Assembly: GCA_019056435.1 (NCBI GenBank)
Contig: CP077641.1
Span: forward strand, 1,798,001 to 1,862,000
DNA: 64,000 bases
DNA from: Stutzerimonas stutzeri
GTDB lineage: Bacteria; Pseudomonadota; Gammaproteobacteria; Pseudomonadales; Pseudomonadaceae
Direction of reading: 5' to 3'
Position numbers and translations under genes: made by a program. The notes under the pieces were generated by a model that had not been told where the DNA came from, ran no database searches, and worked only from the letters and a program-made list of their open reading frames with translations. This document shows, one piece after another, positions 23,021 through 33,186 of this stretch (positions within the stretch are counted from its first letter, which is position 1; every line of letters begins with the position of its first letter).

Positions 23021-24950
23021 ATGCGCCATTTCATCCTGCTGATCTTCAGCGTGTTGCCGATGCTGGCCAGCGCAGTCGTGTTCGACGAGCACGACCGCCG
23101 CATTCCTCGGGCGGGCGATGGCCGTTCTGGAAGACCCGACGCGCGAAGCGCGCATCGAAGAGGTGGTCGCGCTCGATGCGGCGGGCAAGTTCGTTCCGCA
23201 CGATCAGGATGTACTCAACGCTGGCTACTCGCGTTCGGCCTTCTGGCTGCGTGTCGATCTGGATTACCGTGCCGACGAGCGGGGCCGCTGGTGGCTGGAG
23301 CTGGCCTATCCGCCCCTGGATCTGCTGGAGCTCTACCTGCCGGACGGTCAGGGCGGCTATCGCCTGGCCGAGCGCAGCGGTGACACCTTGCCGTTCAGCC
23401 AGCGCCAAATCCACCAGCGCAACCACCTTTTCGAGCTGCAGATGACGCCCGGCCAGAGCCAGCGCCTGTACCTGCGGCTGGAGAGCGAGGGCTCGATCCA
23501 GGTGCCCCTGACCCTTTGGGCACCGGTCGCCTATCTGGAAGAGCAGTCAGCGCACATCTACATCCTGGCGGTGATCTACGGCGTGCTGCTGGTGATGCTC
23601 GTCTACAACCTGTTCATCTACCTCAGCGTCAGGGACCGCAGCTACCTCTATTACATCCTCTACATCGGTTCGTTCGGGCTCTACCAGATCTCGGTGAACG
23701 GCCTCGGCGTGCAGTATTTCTGGCCCGAGTCGCCCTGGTGGGCGAACGCTTCGACCCCTTTCCTGATCGGCGCGGCCGGCCTGTTTGGCTGCCAGTTTGC
23801 ACGCAGCTTCCTGCACACCCGCGAACACAGCCCCTGGATCGATCGTGCGCTGCTTGCCCTGATGGCGCTGGGGGTGGTCACCATGGTGCTGTCGTTCACT
23901 TCCAGCTACGCACTGGCGCTGCGCCTGGCGACCTTCCTCGCACTGTGGTTCATCCTCGTCATCTTTGTCGCCGGGATACTGGCCTGGCATCGCGGCATGC
24001 GCGTGGCCCGCTACTTCATGATCGCCTGGACGACCTTTCTCATTGGCGGCCAGATCAATACGCTCATGGTCCTTGGCTACCTGCCGCACATGTTCCTGAC
24101 CATGTACGCCGGGCAGATCGGTTCCGCCGTCGAGGTGGCGCTGCTGTCACTGGCGCTGGCCGACCGCATCAACATGATGAAGGAAGAGCGCGCGCAGATG
24201 CTCGAGGAAACCGGGCGCAAGCTCGAGGAGCTGAACCGCGAGCTGGCCGAAAGCAACCGCCTGAAGGATCAGTTCCTGGCCAACGTCACGCACGAACTGC
24301 GCACGCCCATGCATGGGGTGATCGGTAGCCTCGACCTGATGCGCACCCTCGACCTGGGCAACGAGCTTGAGCAGTACCAGCGCATTGCTACCAGCTCGGC
24401 ACGGGACATGATGCGCCTGGTCAACGACATCCTTGCGCTGACCGAACTGCAGGCCGGCAAGCTCCGTGTACGCCAGGAGGCGTTCGGGTTGCGGGCCGTC
24501 TTCGACGAGCTTTATATGCTCTACGGCCCACGTGCGGCCTCGCGTGGCCTGGATTTCGACCTGGACTTCGCCGTTGGCTTGCCCGCGATGCTCGTGGGTG
24601 ACGCGGCGAAACTGAAACAGAGCCTCGGCTACCTGCTCGACAACGCCATCAAGTTCACCTTGCATGGCGGCGTGACCTTGGCAGTCAGCGGGAAGGATAC
24701 CGGGGACGGCTTCGAACTCAGGGTCGAAGTGATCGACACCGGGATCGGCTTCGAAGCGCCCTCGGACGATTCGCTCTACCAGTATTTCCGCCAGCTCGAC
24801 GGCAGCATGACGCGGCAGTACGGCGGGCTGGGCATCGGCCTGTCGCTCTGCCGGCAGCTGATCGAACTGCAGGGTGGCGGCCTTTCCTACCATTCCGAGC
24901 CCGGCCAGGGCAGCCGTTTCCAGCTGCTGATGCCTTTCCAGCCGGCCTGA
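23021..24950 (+). CDS. ladS: LadS-like 7TM-DISM sensor histidine kinase without receiver domain (frameshifted)
   Basis: Signal peptide, periplasmic 7TMR-DISMED2 domain (about 30-170), seven transmembrane segments (about 180-380), a coiled linker, HisKA with NVTHELRTPMHGVIGS and HATPase_c (LLDNAIKFT, GLGIGLSLCRQ). Position next to thiD and domain order match LadS of P. aeruginosa, which controls the Gac/Rsm switch. That protein has an extra C-terminal receiver, whereas this one ends right after the ATPase domain (642 residues). The signal peptide (start 23021) and body are in different frames; one extra G in the run at 23113-23115 explains this. Confidence 0.85.
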
Positions 24951-25120
24951 CACCGGCGCGACATTCTCCGCGCAAGATTGGCCGAAACCGCACTTTTGCC
25001 CTGTCCTGGTGCGTGCTTCACTTGACGGACGGGGCGCGTCTGGCCCCTCACATGACCGGCCTGGTCTGTCGCCGGCGCAAGGCGACTGGCGCCGCGCGAC
25101 CCGCATCGAGGAAAGCTGCC

Positions 25121-26770
25121 ATGAGCCTGCACGAATATGCCGAAACCCATGAAGTCCTGAACCAGGTACCGCCGCTCGACGGCGTGAATCTGTATCGGCT
25201 CGACCTGCCACTGCAGGAATGGGTGCGTCGCTATCGGGGTGGCTGGGCCGAGACGCGACTCGACGCATACGGTGCGCTGGCCGGCGGCCCGCTGATGGCG
25301 GCCGGGTTTCTCGCCAACGAGAATCGCCCGGTGTTCAAGAGCCACGACCGTTACGGCCATCGCATCGATCTGGTGGAATTCCATCCCGCTTACCACCAGC
25401 TGGTGAGCACCGCCATCGCCCACGGCATCCCCTCGCTGCCCTGGACCGACCCGCAACCCGGCGCACAGGTCGCCCGGGCCGGGCTGATGTACTTGCACAA
25501 CCAGGCGGAGGCGGGCAGCAGCTGCCCGCTGACGATGACCTACGCCAGCGTGCCCGCGCTGCGCCAGCAACCGGGAATCGCCGACCTCTGGCTGCCGAAG
25601 ATCCTCAGCCTCGAATACGACCCGCGCAACCTGCCCATGGAGCAGAAAGCCGGCGTCACCATCGGCATGGCCATGACCGAGAAACAGGGCGGCACCGACG
25701 TGCGTGCCAACACCACTCGCGCGTACCCCGTCGGCGCCACTGGGCCGGGCCAGGCCTACGAACTGGTCGGCCACAAGTGGTTCTGCTCGGCGCCCATGTG
25801 CGACGCCTTCCTTACCCTGGCGCAGACCGAACGGGGGCTGACCTGTTTCCTGCTGCCGCGCCATCGACCGGACGGCAGTCGCAACCAGTTCTACATCCAG
25901 CGGCTGAAGAACAAGCTCGGCAACTGGTCCAACGCCTCCAGCGAGGTCGAGTATCGCGGCGCGCTTGCCTGGATGATCGGCGAGGAGGGCCGTGGCGTGC
26001 CGACCATCATCGAGATGGTCGCCTCGACCCGCTTCGACTGCATGGTCGGCTCAAGCTCGCTGATGCGTCAGGCGCTGACCCAGGCCATGCACCATTGCAC
26101 GCACCGTCAGGTCGGCGGCAAGGCGCTGATCCAGCAACCGCTGATGCAGAACGTGCTGGCTGACCTCGCGCTGGAAAGCGAGGCTGCGTTGGCGCTGACC
26201 ATGCGCATGGGCCGTGCCCTCGATCATCCGTTCGACGAAGGCGAGGAAACCTTCGCCCGCGTCGTGACCGCCATCGGCAAGTACTGGATCTGCAAGCGCG
26301 CCCCGGAAATGATCGCCGAGGCCAGCGAATGCCTGGGCGGCGCCGGCTATGTCGAAGACACCCTCCTGCCGCGGCTCTACCGCGAGGCCCCGGTCAATTC
26401 GATCTGGGAAGGTTCCGGCAATGTCCAGTGCCTGGATGTATTGCGAGCCCTGTCCAGGGAGTCCGGCGCGCTCGATGTCCTGCACAACGAGCTTGGCGAC
26501 GGCCATGGCGACCCGCGCCTGCGCGCGCATGTCCGCCAGCTCCAGGCGGCGCTCGCCGACACCGACGCCATCCATTACCGGGCCCGTCAGTTGACCGAAG
26601 ACCTCGCCGTCGCCCTGCAGGCCAAGCTGCTCCTCGAGGCGGGCAACGAAGCCGTATCGGACGCCTTCATCGCCAGCCGCCTGGACGGCTGCGGCCGCGT
26701 CTTCGGCACCCTTCCGACAGGGCTGGACATCAGTGCGCTGCTGGCGCGGAGTGCGCCGTTTCTGGATTAG
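25121..26770 (+). CDS. Acyl-CoA dehydrogenase, AidB-like
   Basis: FAD-dependent acyl-CoA dehydrogenase of 549 residues, the length and layout of the AidB/isovaleryl-CoA dehydrogenase-like group rather than the 380-residue classical type. Seen are GMAMTEKQGGTDVRANTT (FAD/substrate motif), YVEDTLLPRLYREAPVNSIW with EGSGN, and a C-terminal four-helix segment. AidB proteins are tied to DNA alkylation response, but many relatives have unknown substrates. ATG 25121 follows a GAGGAAAG ribosome-binding site. The gene overlaps the convergent dehydratase by 41 bp. Confidence 0.88.
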   Translation: MSLHEYAETHEVLNQVPPLDGVNLYRLDLPLQEWVRRYRGGWAETRLDAYGALAGGPLMAAGFLANENRPVFKSHDRYGHRIDLVEFHPAYHQLVSTAIAHGIPSLPWTDPQPGAQVARAGLMYLHNQAEAGSSCPLTMTYASVPALRQQPGIADLWLPKILSLEYDPRNLPMEQKAGVTIGMAMTEKQGGTDVRANTTRAYPVGATGPGQAYELVGHKWFCSAPMCDAFLTLAQTERGLTCFLLPRHRPDGSRNQFYIQRLKNKLGNWSNASSEVEYRGALAWMIGEEGRGVPTIIEMVASTRFDCMVGSSSLMRQALTQAMHHCTHRQVGGKALIQQPLMQNVLADLALESEAALALTMRMGRALDHPFDEGEETFARVVTAIGKYWICKRAPEMIAEASECLGGAGYVEDTLLPRLYREAPVNSIWEGSGNVQCLDVLRALSRESGALDVLHNELGDGHGDPRLRAHVRQLQAALADTDAIHYRARQLTEDLAVALQAKLLLEAGNEAVSDAFIASRLDGCGRVFGTLPTGLDISALLARSAPFLD

Positions 26771-27749
26771 ATCGACTCTGGTCGGCAACCGCTGGCTTCC
26801 CCGTCAGGATCGCCGCCAGCACCTCCCGATCGATATTCGCCCCGCTGAGCACGACCGCGATGCGTTCGCCCCGGTTGCGCTCGCGGTCCTGCATGGCGGC
26901 GGCCAGCGCGGCGGCGCCGGCGCCTTCGGCGAGGTTGTGGGTGTCTTCATGCAGGGCAACGATGGCTTGGCGAATCGCGGCGTCGTCGACGCGCAGGATG
27001 CGGGCCGCCCCCGTGCGGATGATCTCCAGCGCCTCGGGCGCCGGCATGCGGCAGGCCATGCCGTCGGCGAAGGTGTCGGCGGTTTCGGTGCAGACGATCC
27101 GCCCCTGTTCGACGCTCTGCGCGTAGGCGTCGGCCGCGCTGGAGACCACGCCGATGATCTCGGTGTCCAGGCCCAGCAGGTCGCGGGTGCGGATCATGCC
27201 GCAGATGCCGGAACCCAGGCCGATCGGAACATAGACGCGGCGCAGGTCGGGCACGGCCTCGAGCAGTTCGAGTGCGTAGGTGGCGACGCCCTTGATCAGG
27301 TCGGGGTGCAGTGATGGAACGAAGTGCCAGCCGTCTGTCTTGGCGAGCTGCGCAGCGCGCAGGCGGGCGGTGTCGAAGTCGCGCCCGTGTTCGATCACCT
27401 CGGCGCCACAGGCGCGCATGGCGGCGTTCTTTTCCGTGGAATTGCCCTCGGGAACGAGAATCCGCAGCTGCAGCCCCGCGTCACGAGCAGCCATCGCCAG
27501 GCTGATGCCGTGGTTCCCGCGGGTGGCGGTGATCAGCCCGGGTAGTCGAGGTTCGCGCTTGATCAGTTCCTGGATATAGACCAGCCCGCCACGGACCTTG
27601 AAGGCGCCGGCCGGCGTGTGGTTCTCGTGCTTGACCCAGACTTGGCAGCCGAGTCGTCGGACCAGCAGTGGCCAGGCATGTTGCGGGGTAGGCGGGATGG
27701 ACTGGTGTACCAGTTCCGCTGCCTGGCGCAGTGCGTCGAGATCGAACAT
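26730..27749 (-). CDS. PLP-dependent threonine/serine dehydratase-like enzyme
   Basis: Fold-type II PLP enzyme of 339 residues. The Schiff-base lysine lies in PAGAFKVRGG, the Asn loop in TATRGNHGISLA and the phosphate-binding loop in IGLGSGICGM. It is shorter than biosynthetic IlvA and lacks the ACT domain, so it is of the catabolic or substrate-variant type. It is divergent from a MocR regulator (82 bp between), which suggests that regulator controls it. The exact substrate is not predictable from the sequence. The 3' end overlaps the acyl-CoA dehydrogenase tail by 41 bp. Confidence 0.85.
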   Translation of the reverse strand: MFDLDALRQAAELVHQSIPPTPQHAWPLLVRRLGCQVWVKHENHTPAGAFKVRGGLVYIQELIKREPRLPGLITATRGNHGISLAMAARDAGLQLRILVPEGNSTEKNAAMRACGAEVIEHGRDFDTARLRAAQLAKTDGWHFVPSLHPDLIKGVATYALELLEAVPDLRRVYVPIGLGSGICGMIRTRDLLGLDTEIIGVVSSAADAYAQSVEQGRIVCTETADTFADGMACRMPAPEALEIIRTGAARILRVDDAAIRQAIVALHEDTHNLAEGAGAAALAAAMQDRERNRGERIAVVLSGANIDREVLAAILTGKPAVADQSRSNPETAHSAPAAH

Positions 27750-27794
27750 CGGAAAGCTCCTGGCTGGGTTTGACGTCGATCCTACGAGCCGCGC

Positions 27795-27825
27795 ATTGTA
27801 TGGGTAAATTCTTTTTATTGCATGG
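27795..27825 (+). promoter_or_regulatory. Direct repeats between dehydratase and MocR gene
   Basis: ATTGTATGG (27795-27803) and ATTGCATGG (27817-27825) are direct repeats 22 bp apart, two helical turns, ending just before the MocR start. The second is also part of ATTGCATGGCAAGCAAT. MocR-type regulators typically bind such direct repeats at their own divergent promoter. The repeats are seen; the binding is inferred. Confidence 0.45.
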
Positions 27826-27831
27826 CAAGCA

Positions 27832-29176
27832 ATGTGGTTACCAACCCTTTCGGATGATGGCCAGCCCCGCTACCTGGCCTTGGTCGAGGCCATCGCCACG
27901 GCGATCGCGTCTGGCGAGCTGCGGCCCGGCGACCGGCTGCCGCCACAGCGCCGGCTCGCCTGGGCGCTGGGCCTGAACCCGAGCACGACGATGCAGGCGT
28001 ACCGTGAAGCAGGACGGCGCCACCTCATCGGCGGCGAGGTCGGGCGCGGCACCTACGTGCTGGCCAGCAGCCGGGAAGCCAGCCTGTTCCGCCTGAAATC
28101 ACCCGAGCCGGACGCCGAAGCGCTCGATCTTTCGACGAATCTGCCCGTGCTCGATCCCGACGATGACGACCTGCAGCGCAGTGTGACGGCGCTTTGCGCG
28201 CGCCACGAGATGGCCGGTCTGCAGGGTTATCCCACCGCGCGCAGCCTGCGGCATGGGGCGCTGGCCGTCAGCGAGTGGCTGCGCGGACGGGCGCTCGAAG
28301 TGCCGCCTTCGCAGGTGGTGCTGTGTGCCGGTGCTCAGCAAGGGGTATTCGCCGCGCTGCTCGGGCTTTGCGAGCCGGGTGAAGCGGTGCTGGTCGAAGG
28401 GCTGACATCGCCGGGTATCAAGGCGGCCGGGCGCCAGTTGCGGCTGCCTCTGCACGGCGTGGCGATGGATGAACACGGCATCCTGCCGCAGGACCTCGAC
28501 CGCCAGGCACGAGCCACCTCGGCGCGCGTCGCCGTGCTGACTCCCCTGCCTGCAGAACCCGACGGGCGCGAGCATGAACGCGCAGCGCCGCGAAGCCATC
28601 GCCGCCGTGGCCAGGGCGCGTGGGCTGTGGATCATCGAGGACGATATCTACGGGGCGCTGGGCGATGAGCCATCCCTGGCCTCGGTATTGCCCGAGCGCA
28701 CCCTGCTGGTCAGCAGCCTGTCGAAGACCGTCGCGCCGGGGTTGCGGCTGGGGTTCATGGCCGGGCCCGCGGCGCTGATGGTACGAATCGACCCCGAGGC
28801 TCAGGCGACCAGCTGGGCGCTTTCACCGCTGTGCCTGCAAATCGGCTGCGACTGGCTGCAGGACGGTACCGCGGCGCGTCGGCTGGCCTGGCAGCGCGAG
28901 CAGGTCCACCAACGCTGGCGGTTGGCGCAGAAGCTGCTTGGTTCCAGGGGCGCGCCCTCACCACATCTCTGGCTGCCGCTTGCGTCTGGTGTCGATATGG
29001 CCCGCTTGTGTCGCCTGGCCGGGATCGAGGCTGCCGATTCGGCGATGTTCGCGGTCGGGCATGAGGCGCCTCCTGCATTGCGCCTGAGTCTGACTGCTGC
29101 GCCGAGCCCGGCGCTCTTGAAGGCGCGGCTGGAGCGGTTGTCGGGTTTGCTCGCCGCGGCGCGGTGCGATGAATGA
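27832..29176 (+). CDS. MocR-family regulator: GntR helix-turn-helix plus aminotransferase domain (frameshifted)
   Basis: Transcription factor of about 447 residues after correction. A GntR-type winged helix (about 10-75, GDRLPPQRRLAWALGLNPST) is joined to a fold-type I aminotransferase domain. The PLP lysine is in VSSLSKTVAPGLRLGF, preceded by IIEDDIYG. The frame changes in the C4 run at 28543-28546, inside the stretch that should read LTPCLQNPTGASM; one C too many explains it. It is divergent from the dehydratase and probably senses an amino compound through PLP. Confidence 0.87.
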
Positions 29177-29249
29177 GGGCCGACGGGTGCTACCGCTGTC
29201 ATCGAACAGCAGGCAAGATGTTTTCAACGACCAGACAAGGAAACCCACC

Positions 29250-30722
29250 ATGAATCCAGCAGGCGAGACCTTTCGCATTGCCACCAGCGCTGAAGCGGCC
29301 GTGGACCACCTTGCCGAATTGCACCAGCACGCCACGCGCGCGCTGAACCAGGCGCTTAAGCGCTATGTCGCCACGCGCGAGGAGCCCGATGCCGCCGAGC
29401 GCGCACTGTTTCGCTACCCCGAGCTACGCCTGACCTACGCCTGCCACGGCCAGGTCCCGGCTTCGACGCGCGCCTACGCGAAGGTGCAGGCGCCGGGTAT
29501 CTACAGCGTTACCGTGACGCATCCGGCAGCGTTCCGCGGCTATCTGCTCGACCAGTTGCGCCCGTTGATCGCCGATTTTGGTGTCAAGGTCGAGGTCGGC
29601 ATCAGCGACCGCAACATTCCCTACCCCTATGTGATCGAGCAGGGCGACGAGCTGGCCGGCACTGGCGTGACCGCGGCCGAGCTGGCCCGGGTGTTCCCCA
29701 GCACCGACCTGTCCGCCGCCACGGACGACATTGCCGACGGCCTCTATGACTGGGAGCACGCCGACCCTTATCCGCTGGCGCTGTTCGACGGCGCGCGGGT
29801 GGATTTCTCCTTGCGCCGGCTGGTGCATTACACCGGCAGCGATTGGCGCCATGTACAGCCCTGGATCCTGCTGACCAACTACCATCGCTACGTCGACCAG
29901 TTCATTCGCCACGGGCTGGACATGCTGCGCGACGACACCCGTTTCGTGCGGATGGTGCTTCCGGGCAACGTGATCATCAAGCGCGGCATGGATGAGGGCG
30001 AAGCCCAGGCGATCATCGGCGGCGTGCTCTGGCATCGCTACCAGATGCCGGCGTACCACCTGGTCGCAGAGGACGGCCACGGCGTCACCCTGGTCAACAT
30101 CGGCGTCGGGCCATCGAATGCGAAGAACATCACCGATCACCTCGCCGTGCTGCGTCCGCACTGCTGGCTGATGATCGGCCATTGCGGCGGCCTGCGGCAG
30201 TCGCAGTCGATCGGCGACTACGTGCTGGCTCACGCCTACATGCGGCGCGACGGCATTCTCGATCGCGTGCTGCCGCCGCACATCCCGCTGCCGGCGCTGG
30301 CGGAGGTGCAGCAGGCGCTGCAGGAAGCCGCGGCGCAGGTGACCGGGGACAAGGGCGAGGCGCTGAAGAAGCGGCTGCGCACCGGCACCGTGCTGACCTA
30401 CGACGACCGTAACTGGGAGCTGCGCTGGGCGCAGGAGCGGCCGCTGATCAACCTGTCGCGCGCCGTGGCGGTGGACATGGAGAGCGGCACCATCGCCGCC
30501 CAGGGCTACCGCCTGCGGGTGCCCTACGGGACGCTGCTCTGCGTGTCGGACAAGCCGCTGCACAGCGAGATCAAGCTGCCGGGCTCGGCCAACGCCTTCT
30601 ACGAGCGCGCCGTGACCCAGCACCTGAAGATCGGTATCGCAGCGCTGGATATGCTGCGCAACCAACTCAACTCGCTGCACTCGCGCAAGCTGCGCAGCTT
30701 CGACGAACCGCCGTTCCGCTGA
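29250..30722 (+). CDS. amn: AMP nucleosidase
   Basis: Hydrolyses AMP to adenine and ribose 5-phosphate; 490 residues. The N-terminal domain (about 1-170) and the C-terminal nucleoside-phosphorylase-like domain (IGVGPSNAKNITDHLAVLRP, MIGHCGGLRQSQSIGDYVLA, AVDMESGTIAAQGYRLRVPY) are both complete. ATG 29250 follows an AAGGAAA ribosome-binding site; the frame is open upstream to 29169, inside the MocR end, but that part is not conserved. A terminator follows 15 bp after the stop. Confidence 0.94.
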   Translation: MNPAGETFRIATSAEAAVDHLAELHQHATRALNQALKRYVATREEPDAAERALFRYPELRLTYACHGQVPASTRAYAKVQAPGIYSVTVTHPAAFRGYLLDQLRPLIADFGVKVEVGISDRNIPYPYVIEQGDELAGTGVTAAELARVFPSTDLSAATDDIADGLYDWEHADPYPLALFDGARVDFSLRRLVHYTGSDWRHVQPWILLTNYHRYVDQFIRHGLDMLRDDTRFVRMVLPGNVIIKRGMDEGEAQAIIGGVLWHRYQMPAYHLVAEDGHGVTLVNIGVGPSNAKNITDHLAVLRPHCWLMIGHCGGLRQSQSIGDYVLAHAYMRRDGILDRVLPPHIPLPALAEVQQALQEAAAQVTGDKGEALKKRLRTGTVLTYDDRNWELRWAQERPLINLSRAVAVDMESGTIAAQGYRLRVPYGTLLCVSDKPLHSEIKLPGSANAFYERAVTQHLKIGIAALDMLRNQLNSLHSRKLRSFDEPPFR

Positions 30723-30736
30723 GCCAGGCGCAACGA

Positions 30737-30772
30737 AAAAAGCCCGGAGTCAGGTCACTGGCTCGGGCTTTT
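30737..30772. terminator. Bidirectional rho-independent terminator after amn
   Basis: AAAAAGCCCGGAG / CTCGGGCTTTT forms a GC-rich stem with one bulged G and A and T runs on both sides, so it can end transcription of amn on the plus strand and of hupE on the minus strand. Confidence 0.8.
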
Positions 30773-30871
30773 CATTTCAAGAACGGCATGGCGGCGTGAA
30801 GCCGCAGGCGTATACAGTCGCTTCGGCCCAGCAGTCGAGGCTCTGCACCTCGACGATTCACGCGTCGTTTG

Positions 30872-31441
30872 TCAGGCCGCGAGCAACCAGGCGCCAGCCA
30901 GGGCCGACGCCGCACCGGCGATGCGTACCAGAGGCGCGGCAACCTGCGGCAAGCTGCGGGCAACGACGTAGCCGGCACCGTGCAGCGCCGCGGTCGCGGC
31001 AACGAAACCGGCGGCATAACCCCAGGGACTCGCCAGGGCCGGCAACTCCAGGCCGTGCGCGACCCCGTGACTGGCGGCGAACAGGGCGGTCAGGCCGGCT
31101 GCGACGGCCAGCGGCGGGCGTACCGCCAGTGCGACCAACAGGCCCAGCGCCAGCACCGAGCCGGCGATGCCGGTTTCCATCAGCGGCATCTCGACCCCGG
31201 CAAAACCCAGCAGGCCGCCGAGCAGCATGGTCGCGACGAAGGTCAGCGGCAGCGCCCAGCGCGCCGTGCCGGTCTGCTGCGCCGCCCAGAGCCCGACGGC
31301 AAGCATCGCCAGCAGATGATCGAGGCCGAAGACCGGATGGGCGAGTCCGGACATGATGCCGGCGTGGTCGTGCCCGGGGTGGGCGACAGCCAGCGCCGGA
31401 CTGAGCAGCAGGGCGGTGGCGAAGAGAAATTTTCTGTTCAT
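30872..31441 (-). CDS. ureJ: HupE/UreJ family metal permease
   Basis: Inner-membrane protein of 189 residues with a cleavable signal followed by the metal-binding AHPGHDHAG and six hydrophobic segments with conserved His ([30 protein letters not shown]). HupE/UreJ proteins move nickel or cobalt for hydrogenase or urease. It lies 150 bp after ureG on the same strand, so nickel supply for urease is the likely job. The symbol hupE would be equally valid. Confidence 0.88.
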   Translation of the reverse strand: MNRKFLFATALLLSPALAVAHPGHDHAGIMSGLAHPVFGLDHLLAMLAVGLWAAQQTGTARWALPLTFVATMLLGGLLGFAGVEMPLMETGIAGSVLALGLLVALAVRPPLAVAAGLTALFAASHGVAHGLELPALASPWGYAAGFVAATAALHGAGYVVARSLPQVAAPLVRIAGAASALAGAWLLAA

Positions 31442-31591
31442 TCGGTGTTCCCTCTGGTTTGCATGATGCGTTCGAATCGTCGCGATGCTTCGCGTCGGCG
31501 CGGTCGGCGGTTTCCCGGTAGCAGCCCGCTGGCTGGCGAAGCGCTTGGCGATGAGCGAGCACGGACGGGCGCGCCTACAGGCGGTGTTGGT

Positions 31592-32205
31592 TCAGGCGGC
31601 GCTGAGCATTCCCTGTTTTTCGATGAAGGTGATGATCTCGTCGAGCCCTGGCCGACTTTCTGGTTGCTGAACACGAACGGCTTGTCGCCGCGCATCTTTC
31701 GGGCGTCGCGGTCCATGACCTCCAGCGAGGCGCCGACCATGGGGGCGAGGTCGACCTTGTTGATCACCAGGAGGTCGGACTTGCAGATCCCCGGCCCGCC
31801 CTTGCGCGGCAGCTTGTCGCCGGCCGAGACGTCAATCACGTAGAGCGTCAGGTCCGACAGCTCGGGGCTGAAGGTCGCCGAGAGGTTGTCGCCACCGGAT
31901 TCGACGATGATCAGGTCCAGCCCCGGGAAGCGCCGGTTGAGCTGCTCGACCGCTTCGAGGTTGATCGAGGCGTCTTCACGAATGGCCGTGTGCGGGCAGC
32001 CGCCGGTTTCCACGCCGATGATGCGTTCGGGTGCGAGGGCTTCGTTGCGCACCAGGAACTGGGCGTCCTCCTGGGTGTAGATGTCGTTGGTGACGACGGC
32101 GATGTTGTAGCGCTCGCGCAGGGCGCGGCACAGGGCGAGGGTCAGGGCAGTCTTGCCCGACCCGACCGGGCCGCCGATGCCGACGCGCAGGGGTTGGCTG
32201 TTCAT
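31592..32205 (-). CDS. ureG: Urease accessory GTPase UreG (frameshifted near the end)
   Basis: SIMIBI-class GTPase of 204 residues (corrected) that drives nickel insertion into urease. P-loop [11 protein letters not shown]; switch and metal site in [13 protein letters not shown] with the Cys-Pro-His nickel motif; [18 protein letters not shown] and NKVDLAP. The frame breaks in the C3 run at 31646-31648 (one base short), after KVGQG; in the other frame the normal end with [14 protein letters not shown] and a stop at 31592 appear. Without correction the frame would run another 150 bp. Confidence 0.93.
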
Positions 32206-32506
32206 GGATGGTCTCCTCTGGAAGGCGATGTGGCTGCCTTGGGGTTGCGAAAGGGGTGCCGCTGCCGATTGGGGCAGGGATGGGATTCGTTGGGTGAGCG
32301 TATTTGCCGCTTGCGGATGCAGTGCGTGTCGGCAGTGGCTTGGGTGCTTCCAAGGGGCGTTCCGACACTCAGGCAAAAAGCCAACGGCTTCGCGGCCGAG
32401 GTCCCTTTGCATGGGCTCCGTGAATACAGCAGGTCGCATGGGGGCGCGGGCTCTCGGGCAGTGCTCGTTCCGCCTGATGCGAATGGCAGAGGCGACGTTG
32501 GTCTGC
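32206..32506. other. 301-bp gap between ureF and ureG
   Basis: No credible gene. In most urease clusters ureF and ureG abut or overlap. This gap has GC content like the genes, no REP copies and no obvious terminator or promoter. It begins immediately ahead of the ureG start. I see no clear function. Confidence 0.5.
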
Positions 32507-33186
32507 TCATGACCTGAACAACCGACTGTACTGTCGCTCGTGCCCCATGCTGGCCAGCACCAGTCCAAACGGCAGGCTCCCCAATCCTCGGGCGCCCGGT
32601 CGGTGGCGATGCGAGCGGCCTGGTCGAGGCTTGGCAGCAAGGCCGACGTCAGCCGCTGGGCCGCCTGCTGCCCCAGCGGCAGGGTTTTCATCAGCACCGC
32701 CAGCTGGTTTTCCAGCCAGCCCCACAACCAGGCACTCAACGCCTCCCGCGGCGATATCTGCCAGGCGCGGGCGGCGAGCGCCCAGGTCAGGGCCAGACCA
32801 GGTTCGGGGGTGCGGGCAAGCAGCGCGCGGGCGGGGGCGTCCAGTTCCGGCAGGCCGTCGAGCAGTTGGCCGAGCGAGTAACCCATCTGCCGGCTTTCCA
32901 GCTGCAGTTCGCGGGTTTCACGACTGGCGCGGTGGCGCTCGGCGAGTTCAGCAAGGGCGGGCCAATCCTCGCGGGCGGCCGCTTCGCAATGCGCGAGCAG
33001 AAGCGGCGCCTCGAAGCGCGCCAGGTTCAAGAGCAGTTGATCCTCGAGCCAGGCAGCAGCCTGTTCGGCGGTGGCGACCAGACCCTGCTCGACCGCCATT
33101 TCCAGGCCCTGCGAGTAGCTGTAGCCGCCGATCGGCAGCTGCGGGCTGGCCAGGCGCAGCAGGCCCCAGGCCGCACCGTTGATCAC
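32507..33186 (-). CDS. ureF: Urease accessory protein UreF (frameshifted near the end)
   Basis: Helical chaperone of 226 residues (corrected) that gates nickel delivery in the UreDFG-urease complex. Family segments: [20 protein letters not shown] near the start and the Glu/Arg-rich helix [20 protein letters not shown]. The GTG start at 33186 overlaps the ureE stop (GTGA). The frame changes in the C4 run at 32579-32582 (one base short); the other frame then gives [20 protein letters not shown] and the stop. The uncorrected frame would read through into ureG. Confidence 0.92.

Noticed and set aside
29424..30680. 418-residue open frame opposite amn
   Set aside because: Antisense shadow of a complete AMP nucleosidase; His/Val/Gln-rich translation typical of complement frames.
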